Origin: Hippasteria phrygiana
Lineage: Eukaryota > Echinodermata > Asteroidea > Valvatida > Goniasteridae
DNA: 64,000 nucleotides
Assembly (NCBI GenBank): GCA_037893225.1
Contig: JAZGUH010000279.1
Location: 1,860,001-1,924,000 of the forward strand
Reading direction: 5' to 3'
The translations under genes and the position numbers were made by a program. The notes beneath the pieces are model-generated. The model worked only from the letters and a program-made list of their open reading frames with translations. It was not told the origin of the DNA and did no database searches. Shown here in pieces: positions 51,092 to 63,260 of this stretch. Numbering within the stretch: position 1 is the first letter of the stretch; the number at the start of each line of letters is the position of its first letter.

Positions 51092-53645
51092 AAGCTATCC
51101 ATACATGTCAAAAATTACTGCATTTTGTTGATATTTCATGCAATTATGAATGAGTAAAGCAAGTCCATACCCCAGGGAATTTGACATGCATGGAGCAATA
51201 AATAGACGGTAATATGCACACAGATGGTGGCCGGAAAGAAAATACCCATTGCGAGGTTTGAATTTTCTCCACAAGTTTTAACTCTAAGAAGCCGCCGATG
51301 ATTGCAACATGTACCGCCAGATCTAAGCTATCCATACATGTCAAAATTACTGCATTTTGTTGATATTTCATGCAATTATGAATGAGTAAAGCAAGTCCAT
51401 ACCCCAGGGAATTTGACAGGCATGGAGCAATAAATAGACGGTAATATGTACACAGATGTTGGCCGGAAAGAAAATAAACATTGCGAGGTTTGAATTTTCT
51501 CCACAAGTTTTAACTCTAGGCAGCCGCCGATGATTGCAACATGTAGCGCCAGATCTAAGCTATCCATACATGTCAAAATTAATGTATTTGGTTGATATTT
51601 CATGGAATTATGAATGAGTAAAGCAAGTCCATACCCCAGGGAATTTGACAGGCATGGAGCAATAAATAGACGGTAATATGCACACAGATGTTGGCCGGAA
51701 AGAAAATAAACATTGCGAGGTTTGAATTTTCTCTACAAGTTTTAACTCTAGGAAGCCGCCGATGATTGCAACATGTAGCGCCAGATCTAAGCTATCCATA
51801 CATGTCAAAATTACTGTATTTGGTTGATATTTCATGCAATTATGAATGAATAAAGCAAGTCCATACCCCAGGGAATTTGACATGCATGGAGCAATAAATA
51901 GACGGTAACATGTACACAGATGTTGGCCGGAAAGAAAATAAACATTGCGAGGTTTGAATTTTCTCTACAAGTTTGAACTCTAGGAAGCCGCCGATGATTG
52001 CAACATGTAGCGCCAGATCTAAGCTATCCATACATGTCAAAATTACTGTATTTGGTTGATATTTCATGTAATTATGAATGAGTAAAGCAAGTCCATACCC
52101 AGGGAATTTGACATGCATGGAGCAATAAATAGACGGTAATATGTACACAGATGTTGGCCGGAAAGAAAATAAACATTGCGAGGTTTGAATTTTCTCCACA
52201 CGTTTTAACTCTAGGCAGCCGCCGATGATTGCAACATGTAGCGCCAGATCTAAGCTATCCATACATGTCAAAATTACTGTATTTGGTTGATATTTCATGC
52301 AATTATGAATGAGTAAAGCAAGTCCATACCCCAGGGAATTTGACATGCATGGAGCAATAAATAGACGGTAATATGTACACAGATGTTGGCCGGAAAGAAA
52401 ATAAACATTGCGAGGTTTGAATTTTCTCCACAAGTTTTAACTCTAGGCAGCCGCCGATGATTGCAACATGTAGCGCCAGATCTAAGCTATCCATACATGT
52501 CAAAATTACTGTATTTGGTTGATATTTCATGCAATTATGAATGAGTAAAGCAAGTCCATACCCAGGGAATTTGACATGCATGGAGCAATAAATAGACGGT
52601 AATATGTACACAGATGTTGGCCGGAAAGAAAATAAACATTGCGAGGTTTGAATTTTCTCCACAAGTTTTAACTCTAGGAAGCCGCCGATGATTGCAACAT
52701 GTACCGCCAGATCTAAGCTATCCATACATGTCAAAATTACTGCATTTTGTTGATATTTCATGCAATTATGAATGAGTAAAGCAAGTCCATACCCCAGGGA
52801 ATTTGACATGCATGAAGCAATAAATAGACGGTAATATGTACACAGATGGTGGCCGGGAAGAAAATAAACATTGCGAGGTTTGAATTTTCTCCACAAGTTT
52901 TAACTCTAGGAAGCCGCCGAGGATTGCAACATGTAGCGCCAGATCTAAGCTATCCATACATGTCAAAAAATACTGAATTTGGTTGATATTTCATGCAATT
53001 ATGAATGAGTAAAGCAAGTCCATACCCCAGGGAATTTGACAGGCATGGAGCAATAAATAGAAGGTAATATGTACACAGATGGTGGCCGGGAAGAAAATAA
53101 ACATTGCGAGGTTTGAATTTTCTCCACAAGTTTTAACTCTAGGAAGCCGCCGATGATTGCAACATGTAGCGCCAGATCTAAGCTATCCATACATGTCAAA
53201 AATTACTGCATTTGGTTGATATTTCATGCAATTATGAATGAGTAAAGCAAGTCTATACCCCAGTGAATTTGACATGCATGGAGCAATAAATAGACGGTAA
53301 TATGCACACAGATGGTGGCCGGAAAGAAAATACACATTGCAAGGTTTGAATTTTCTCCGCAAGTTTTAACTCTAAGAAGCCGCCGATGATTGCAACATGT
53401 AGCGCCAGATCTAAGCTATTCATACATGTCAAAATTACTGCATTTGGTTGATATTTCATGCAATTATGAATGAGTAAAGCAAGTCCATACCCCAGGGAAT
53501 TTGAAAGGCATGGAGCAATAAATAGAAGGTAATATGTACACAGATGTTGGCCGGGGTAGAAAATAATCTTTGGAAGGTTTGATTTTTCTCCACAAGTTTT
53601 AACTCTAGGAAGCCGCCGATGATTGCAACATGTAGCGCCAGATCT
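51092..53645. repeat. 11-monomer A+B module, copy 3 (4415 bp shift from copy 2)
   Basis: Unit order and marks are as in copies 1 and 2; from 51127 it aligns with copy 2 at 4415. Differences noticed include GTACACAG at the site where copies 1 and 2 have GTACGCAG, and AAGTTTGAACTC (51969). It is followed by a unit with ATCCATGAATG (53654), a mark repeated at 59232. Confidence 0.86.
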
Positions 53646-56600
53646 AAGCTATCCATGAATGTCAAAAAATACTGCATTTGGTTGATATTTCATGCAATTA
53701 TGAATGAGTAAAGCAAGTCCATACCCCAGGGAATTTGACATGCATGGAGCAATAAATAGACGGTAATATGTACACAGATGGTGGCCGGGAAGAAAATAAA
53801 CTTTGGAAGGTTTGATTTTTCTCCACAAGTTTTAACTCTAGGAAGCCGCTGATGATTGCAACATGTAGCGCCAGATCAAAGTTATCCATACATGTCAAAA
53901 TTACTGCATTTTGTTGATATTTCATGCAATTATCAATGAGTAAAGCAAGTCCATACCCCAGGGAATTTGACATGCATGGAGCAATAAATAGAAGGTAATA
54001 TGCACACAGATGGTGGCCGGAAAGAAAATAAACATTGCGAGGTTTGAATTTTCTCCGCAAGTTTTAACTCTAAGAAGCCGCCGATGATTGCAACATGTAC
54101 CGCCAGATCTAAGCTATCCATACATGTCAAAATTACTGCATTTTGTTCATATTTCATGCAATGATGAATAAGTAAAGCAAGTCCATACCCCAGGGAATTT
54201 GACATGCATGGAGCAATAATTAGAAGGTAATATGCACACAGATGGTGGCCGGGAAGAAAATAAACATTGCAAGGTTTGAATTTTCTCCGCACGTTTTAAC
54301 TCTAAGAAGCCGCCGATGATTGCAACATGTAGCGCCAGATCTAAGCTACCCATACATGTAAAAATTACTGCATTTGGTTGATATTTCATGCAATTATGAA
54401 TGAGTAAAGCAAGTCCATACCCCAGGGAATTTGACATGCATGGAGCAATAAATAGACGGTAACATGTACACAGATGGTGGCCGGGAAGAAAATAAACTTT
54501 GGAAGATTTGATTTTTCTCCACAAGTTTTAACTCTAGGAAGCCGCCGATGATTGCAACATGTAGCGCCAGATCTAAGTTATCCATACATGTCAAAATTAC
54601 TGAATTTGGTTGATATTTCATGCAATTATGAATGAGTAAAGCAAGTCCATACACCAGGGAATTTGACATGCATGGAGCAATAAATAGAAGGTAATATGCA
54701 CACAGATGGTGGCCGGAAAGAAAATACACATTGCGAGGTTTGAATTTTCTCCAAAAGTTTTAACTCTAGGAAGCCGCCGATGATTGCAACATGTAGCGCC
54801 AGATCTAAGCTATCCATACATGTCAAAAATTACTGCATTTGGTTGATATTTCATGCAATTATGAATGAGTAAAGCAAGTCCATACCCCAGTGAATTTGAC
54901 ATGCATGGAGCAATAAATAGACGGTAATATGCACACAGATGGTGGCCGGAAAGAAAATACACATTGTGAGGTTTGAATTTTCTCCAGAAGTTTTAACTCT
55001 AAGAAGCCGCCGATGATTGCAACATGTAGCGCCTGATCTAGGCTATCCATACATGTCAAAATTACTGCATTTGGTTGATATTTCATGCAATTATGAATGA
55101 GTAAAGCAAGTCCATACCCCAGGGAATTTGACATGCATGGAGCAATAAATAGACGGTAATATGTACACAGATGGTGGCCGGGAAGAAAATAAACATTGCG
55201 AGGTTTGAATTTTCTCGACAAGTTTTAACTCTAGGAAGCCGCCGATGATTGCAACATGTAGCGCCAGATCTAAGCTATCCATACATGTCAAAAATTACTG
55301 CATTTGGTTGATATTTCATGCAATTATGAATGAGTAAAGCAAGTCCATACCCCAGGGAATTTGACATGCATGAAGCAATAAATAGACGGTAATATGTACA
55401 CAGATGGTGGCCCGGAAGAAAATAAACATTGCGAGGTTTGAATGTTCTCCACAAGTTTTAACTCTAGGAAGCCGCCGAGGATTGCAACATGTAGCGCCAG
55501 ATCTAAGCTATCCATACATGTCAAAAAATACTGCATTTGGTTGATATTTCATGCAATTATGAATGAGTAAAGCAAGTCCATACCCCAGGGAATTTGACAT
55601 GCATGGAGCAATAAATAGACGGTAATATGTACACAGATGGTGGCCGGGAAGAAAATAAACTTTGGAAGATTTGATTTTTCTCCGCAAGTTTTAACTCTAG
55701 GAAGCCGCCGATGATTGCAACATGTAGCGCCAGATCTAAGTTATCCATACATGTCAAAATTACTCAATTTGGTTGATATTTCATGCAATTATGAATGAGT
55801 AAAGCAAGTCCATACCCCAGGGAATTTGACATGCATGGAGCAATAAATAGAAGGTAATATGCACACAGATGGTGGCCGGAAAGAAAATACACATTGCGAG
55901 GTTTGAATTTTCTCCAAAAGTTTTAACTCTAGGAAGCCGCCGATGATTGCAACATGTACCGCCAGATCTAAGCTATCCATACATGTCAAAATTACTGCAT
56001 TTTGTTGATATTTCATGCAATTATGAATGAGTAAAGCAAGTCCATACCCCAGGGAATTTGACATGCATGAAGCAATAAATAGACGGTAATATGTACACAG
56101 ATGGTGGCCGGGAAGAAAATAAACATTGCGAGGTTTGAATTTTCTCCACAAGTTTTAACTCTAGGAAGCCGCCGAGGATTGCAACATGTAGCGCCAGATC
56201 TAAGCTATCCATACATGTCAAAAAATACTGAATTTGGTTGATATTTCATGCAATTATGAATGAGTAAAGCAAGTCCATACCCCAGGGAATTTGACAGGCA
56301 TGGAGCAATAAATAGAAGGTAATATGTACACAGATGGTGGCCGGGAAGAAAATAAACATTGCGAGGTTTGAATTTTCTCCACAAGTTTTAACTCTAGGAA
56401 GCCGCCGATGATTGCAACATGTAGCGCCAGATCTAAGCTATCCATACATGTCAAAAATTACTGCATTTGGTTGATATTTCATGCAATTATGAATGAGTAA
56501 AGCAAGTCCATACTCCAGGGAATTTGACATGCATGGAGCAATAAATAGACGGTAATATGTACACAGATGGTGGCCGGGAAGAAAATAAACATTGCGAGGT

Positions 56601-57647
56601 TTGAATTTTCTCGACAAGTTTTAACTCTAGGAAGCCGCCGATGATTGCAACATGTAGCGCCAGATCTAAGCTATCCATACATGTCAAAAATTACTGCATT
56701 TGGTTGATATTTCATGCAATTATGAATGAGTAAAGCAAGTCCATACCCCAGGGAATTTGACATGCATGAAGCAATAAATAGACGGTAATATGTACACAGA
56801 TGGTGGCCGGGAAGAAAATAAACATTGCGAGGTTTGAATGTTCTCTACAAGTTTTAACTCTAGGAAGCCGCCGAGGATTGCAACATGTAGCGCCAGATCT
56901 AAGCTATCCATACATGTCAAAAAATACTGCATTTGGTTGATATTTCATGCAATTATGAATGAGTAAAGCAAGTCCATACCCCACGGAATTTGACATGCAT
57001 GGAGCAATAAATAGACGGTAATATGTACACAGATGGTGGCCGGGAAGAAAATAAACTTTGGAAGATTTGATTTTTCTCCGCAAGTTTTAACTCTAGGAAG
57101 CCGCCGATGATTGCAACATGTAGCGCCAGATCTAAGTTATTCATACATGTCAAAATTACTCAATTTGGTTGATATTTCATGCAATTATGAATGAGTAAAG
57201 CAAGTCCATACCCCAGGGAATTTGACATGCATGGAGCAATAAATAGAAGGTAATATGCACACAGATGGTGGCCGGAAAGAAAATACACATTGCGAGGTTT
57301 GAATTTTCTCCAAAAGTTTTAACTCTAGGAAGCCGCCGATGATTGCAACATGTACCGCCAGATCTAAGCTATCCATACATGTCAAAATTACTGCATTTTG
57401 TTGATATTTCATGCAATTATGAATGAGTAAAGCAAGTCCATACCCCAGGGAATTTGACATGCATGAAGCAATAAATAGACGGTAATATGTACACAGATGG
57501 TGGCCGGGAAGAAAATAAACATTGCGAGGTTTGAATTTTCTCCACAAGTTTTAACTCTAGGAAGCCGCCGAGGATTGCAACATGTAGCGCCAGATCTAAG
57601 CTATCCATACATGTCAAAAAATACTGAATTTGGTTGATATTTCATGC
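52070..57647. repeat. 24-monomer tandem duplication, copy 1 (5578 bp)
   Basis: The following sequence (57648 to about 63260) repeats this unit. Shared rare marks include ATCCATGAATG (53654 and 59232), GCCGCTGATG (53847 and 59425), GTTCATATTTC (54146 and 59724), CATTGTGAGG (54963 and 61006) and GGCCCGGAAG (55410 and 61453). Copy 1 has a b2/b4 chimera at about 54344-54575 and so lacks two units present in copy 2. The shift therefore changes from 5578 to 6043. Within copy 1 a six-monomer 1396 bp duplication is also present. Confidence 0.86.
55063..56458. repeat. Six-monomer tandem duplication (1396 bp), copy 1; copy 2 at 56459-57670
   Basis: The order is a TCTCGACAAG unit, the GCATGAAGC/GAATGTTCTCC unit, b8, b9, b10 and b11, and then the same order again. 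The second copy has small changes: CATACTCCAGGG (56511), TTCTCTACAAG (56841), CCACGGAATTT (56981) and TTATTCATAC (57138). The first of these is also present at 62556 in the larger duplication. The 1396 bp event therefore preceded the 5.6 kb one. Confidence 0.84.
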
Positions 57648-60600
57648 AATTATGAATGAGTAAAGCAAGTCCATACCCAGGGAATTTGACATGCATGGAG
57701 CAATAAATAGACGGTAATATGTACACAGATGTTGGCCGGAAAGAAAATAAACATTGCGAGGTTTGAATTTTCTCCACACGTTTTAACTCTGGGCAGCCGC
57801 CGATGATTGCAACATGTAGCGCCAGATCTAAGCTATCCATACATGTCAAAATTACTGTATTTGGTTGATATTTCATGCAATTATGAATGAGTAAAGCAAG
57901 TCCATACCCCAGGGAATTTGACATGCATGGAGCAATAAATAGACGGTAATATGTACACAGATGTTGGCCGGAAAGAAAATAAACATTGCGAGGTTTGAAT
58001 TTTCTCCACAAGTTTTAACTCTAGGCAGCCGCCGATGATTGCAACATGTAGCGCCAGATCTAAGCTATCCATACATGTCAAAATTACTGTATTTGGTTGA
58101 TATTTCATGCAATTATGAATGAGTAAAGCAAGTCCATACCCAGGGAATTTGACATGCATGGAGCAATAAATAGACGGTAATATGTACACAGATGTTGGCC
58201 GGAAAGAAAATAAACATTGCGAGGTTTGAATTTTCTCCACAAGTTTTAACTCTAGGAAGCCGCCGATGATTGCAACATGTACCGCCAGATCTAAGCTATC
58301 CATACATGTCAAAATTACTGCATTTTGTTGATATTTCATGCAATTATGAATGAGTAAAGCAAGTCCATACCCCAGGGAATTTGACATGCATGAAGCAATA
58401 AATAGACGGTAATATGTACACAGATGGTGGCCGGGAAGAAAATAAACATTGCGAGGTTTGAATTTTCTCCACAAGTTTTAACTCTAGGAAGCCGCCGAGG
58501 ATTGCAACATGTAGCGCCAGATCTAAGCTATCCATACATGTCAAAAAATACTGAATTTGGTTGATATTTCATGCAATTATGAATGAGTAAAGCAAGTCCA
58601 TACCCCAGGGAATTTGACAGGCATGGAGCAATAAATAGAAGGTAATATGTACACAGATGGTGGCCGGGAAGAAAATAAACATTGCGAGGTTTGAATTTTC
58701 TCCACAAGTTTTAACTCTAGGAAGCCGCCGATGATTGCAACATGTAGCGCCAGATCTAAGCTATCCATACATGTCAAAAATTACTGCATTTGGTTGATAT
58801 TTCATGCAATTATGAATGAGTAAAGCAAGTCTATACCCCAGTGAATTTGACATGCATGGAGCAATAAATAGACGGTAATATGCACACAGATGGTGGCCGG
58901 AAAGAAAATACACATTGCAAGGTTTGAATTTTCTCCGCAAGTTTTAACTCTAAGAAGCCGCCGATGATTGCAACATGTAGCGCCAGATCTAAGCTATTCA
59001 TACATGTCAAAATTACTGCATTTGGTTGATATTTCATGCAATTATGAATGAGTAAAGCAAGTCCATACCCCAGGGAATTTGAAAGGCATGGAGCAATAAA
59101 TAGAAGGTAATATGTACACAGATGTTGGCCGGGGTAGAAAATAATCTTTGGAAGGTTTGATTTTTCTCCACAAGTTTTAACTCTAGGAAGCCGCCGATGA
59201 TTGCAACATGTAGCGCCAGATCTAAGCTATCCATGAATGTCAAAAAATACTGCATTTGGTTGATATTTCATGCAATTATGAATGAGTAAAGCAAGTCCAT
59301 ACCCCAGGGAATTTGACATGCATGGAGCAATAAATAGACGGTAATATGTACACAGATGGTGGCCGGGAAGAAAATAAACTTTGGAAGGTTTGATTTTTCT
59401 CCACAAGTTTTAACTCTAGGAAGCCGCTGATGATTGCAACATGTAGCGCCAGATCAAAGTTATCCATACATGTCAAAATTACTGCATTTTGTTGATATTT
59501 CATGCAATTATCAATGAGTAAAGCAAGTCCATACCCCAGGGAATTTGACATGCATGGAGCAATAAATAGAAGGTAATATGCACACAGATGGTGGCCGGAA
59601 AGAAAATAAACATTGCGAGGTTTGAATTTTCTCCGCAAGTTTTAACTCTAAGAAGCCGCCGATGATTGCAACATGTACCGCCAGATCTAAGCTATCCATA
59701 CATGTCAAAATTACTGCATTTTGTTCATATTTCATGCAATGATGAATAAGTAAAGCAAGTCCATACCCCAGGGAATTTGACATGCATGGAGCAATAATTA
59801 GAAGGTAATATGCACACAGATGGTGGCCGGGAAGAAAATAAACATTGCAAGGTTTGAATTTTCTCCGCACGTTTTAACTCTAAGAAGCCGCCGATGATTG
59901 CAACATGTAGCGCCAGATCTAAGCTACCCATACATGTAAAAATTACTGCATTTGGTTGATATTTCATGCAATTATGAATGAGTAAAGCAAGTCCATACCC
60001 CAGGGAATTTGACAGGCATGGAGCAATAAATAGAAGGTAATATGTACACAAATGTTGGCCGGGGTAGAAAATAAACTTTGGAAGGTTTGATTTTTCTCCA
60101 CAAGTTTTAACTCTAGGAAGCCGCCGATGATTGCAACATGTAGCGCCTGATCTAAGCTATCCATACATGTCAAAATTACTGAATTTGGTTGATATTTCAT
60201 GCAATTATGAATGAGTAAAGCAAGTCCATACCCCAGGGAATTTGACATGCATGGAGCAATAAATAGACGGTTATATGCACACAGATGGTGGCCGGGAAGA
60301 AAATAAACAATGCGAGGTTTGAATTTTCTCCACAAGTTTTAACTCTAAGAAGCCTCCGATGATTGCAACATGTACCGCCAGATCTAAGCTATCCATACAT
60401 GTCAAAATTACTGCATTTTGTTGATATTTCATGCAATTATGAATGAGTAAAGCAAGTCCATACCCCAGGGAATTTGACATGCATGGAGCAATAAATAGAC
60501 GGTAACATGTACACAGATGGTGGCCGGGAAGAAAATAAACTTTGGAAGATTTGATTTTTCTCCACAAGTTTTAACTCTAGGAAGCCGCCGATGATTGCAA

Positions 60601-63260
60601 CATGTAGCGCCAGATCTAAGTTATCCATACATGTCAAAATTACTGAATTTGGTTGATATTTCATGCAATTATGAATGAGTAAAGCAAGTCCATACACCAG
60701 GGAATTTGACATGCATGGAGCAATAAATAGAAGGTAATATGCACACAGATGGTGGCCGGAAAGAAAATACACATTGCGAGGTTTGAATTTTCTCCAAAAG
60801 TTTTAACTCTAGGAAGCCGCCGATGATTGCAACATGTAGCGCCAGATCTAAGCTATCCATACATGTCAAAAATTACTGCATTTGGTTGATATTTCATGCA
60901 ATTATGAATGAGTAAAGCAAGTCCATACCCCAGTGAATTTGACATGCATGGAGCAATAAATAGACGGTAATATGCACACAGATGGTGGCCGGAAAGAAAA
61001 TACACATTGTGAGGTTTGAATTTTCTCCAGAAGTTTTAACTCTAAGAAGCCGCCGATGATTGCAACATGTAGCGCCTGATCTAAGCTATCCATACATGTC
61101 AAAATTACTGCATTTGGTTGATATTTCATGCAATTATGAATGAGTAAAGCAAGTCCATACCCCAGGGAATTTGACATGCATGGAGCAATAAATAGACGGT
61201 AATATGTACACAGATGGTGGCCGGGAAGAAAATAAACATTGCGAGGTTTGAATTTTCTCGACAAGTTTTAACTCTAGGAAGCCGCCGATGATTGCAACAT
61301 GTAGCGCCAGATCTAAGCTATCCATACATGTCAAAAATTACTGCATTTGGTTGATATTTCATGCAATTATGAATGAGTAAAGCAAGTCCATACCCCAGGG
61401 AATTTGACATGCATGAAGCAATAAATAGACGGTAATATGTACACAGATGGTGGCCCGGAAGAAAATAAACATTGCGAGGTTTGAATGTTCTCCACAAGTT
61501 TTAACTCTAGGAAGCCGCCGAGGATTGCAACATGTAGCGCCAGATCTAAGCTATCCATACATGTCAAAAAATACTGCATTTGGTTGATATTTCATGCAAT
61601 TATGAATGAGTAAAGCAAGTCCATACCCCAGGGAATTTGACATGCATGGAGCAATAAATAGACGGTAATATGTACACAGATGGTGGCCGGGAAGAAAATA
61701 AACTTTGGAAGATTTGATTTTTCTCCGCAAGTTTTAACTCTAGGAAGCCGCCGATGATTGCAACATGTAGCGCCAGATCTAAGTTATCCATACATGTCAA
61801 AATTACTCAATTTGGTTGATATTTCATGCAATTATGAATGAGTAAAGCAAGTCCATACCCCAGGGAATTTGACATGCATGGAGCAATAAATAGAAGGTAA
61901 TATGCACACAGATGGTGGCCGGAAAGAAAATACACATTGCGAGGTTTGAATTTTCTCCAAAAGTTTTAACTCTAGGAAGCCGCCGATGATTGCAACATGT
62001 ACCGCCAGATCTAAGCTATCCATACATGTCAAAATTACTGCATTTTGTTGATATTTCATGCAATTATGAATGAGTAAAGCAAGTCCATACCCCAGGGAAT
62101 TTGACATGCATGAAGCAATAAATAGACGGTAATATGTACACAGATGGTGGCCGGGAAGAAAATAAACATTGCGAGGTTTGAATTTTCTCCACAAGTTTTA
62201 ACTCTAGGAAGCCGCCGAGGATTGCAACATGTAGCGCCAGATCTAAGCTATCCATACATGTCAAAAAATACTGAATTTGGTTGATATTTCATGCAATTAT
62301 GAATGAGTAAAGCAAGTCCATACCCCAGGGAATTTGACAGGCATGGAGCAATAAATAGAAGGTAATATGTACACAGATGGTGGCCGGGAAGAAAATAAAC
62401 ATTGCGAGGTTTGAATTTTCTCCACAAGTTTTAACTCTAGGAAGCCGCCGATGATTGCAACATGTAGCGCCAGATCTAAGCTATCCATACATGTCAAAAA
62501 TTACTGCATTTGGTTGATATTTCATGCAATTATGAATGAGTAAAGCAAGTCCATACTCCAGGGAATTTGACATGCATGGAGCAATAAATAGACGGTAATA
62601 TGTACACAGATGGTGGCCGGGAAGAAAATAAACATTGCGAGGTTTGAATTTTCTCGACAAGTTTTAACTCTAGGAAGCCGCCGATGATTGCAACATGTAG
62701 CGCCAGATCTAAGCTATCCATACATGTCAAAAATTACTGCATTTGGTTGATATTTCATGCAATTATGAATGAGTAAAGCAAGTCCATACCCCAGGGAATT
62801 TGACATGCATGAAGCAATAAATAGACGGTAATATGTACACAGATGGTGGCCGGGAAGAAAATAAACATTGCGAGGTTTGAATGTTCTCCACAAGTTTTAA
62901 CTCTAGGAAGCCGCCGAGGATTGCAACATGTAGCGCCAGATCTAAGCTATCCATACATGTCAAAAAATACTGCATTTGGTTGATATTTCATGCAATTATG
63001 AATGAGTAAAGCAAGTCCATACCCCAGGGAATTTGACATGCATGGAGCAATAAATAGACGGTAATATGTACACAGATGGTGGCCGGGAAAAAAATAAACT
63101 TTGGAAGATTTGATTTTTCTCCGCAAGTTTTAACTCTAGGAAGCCGCCGATGATTGCAACATGTAGCGCCAGATCTAAGTTATCCATACATGTCAAAATT
63201 ACTCAATTTGGTTGATATTTCATGCAATTATGAATGAGTAAAGCAAGTCCATACCCCAGG
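57648..63260. repeat. 26-monomer tandem duplication, copy 2
   Basis: This matches 52070-57200 at shifts of 5578 (to about 60020) and then 6043. It keeps b2, b3 and b4 intact (about 59922-60616), including GGTTATATGC and AGCCTCCGATG, where copy 1 has fused b2 to b4. Its first unit is a b11 head joined to an a3 body (CCATACCCAGGG, CCACACG, CTGGGCAGCC). It ends in a b9 head joined to a b3-like tail near 63180-63300. Confidence 0.85.
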
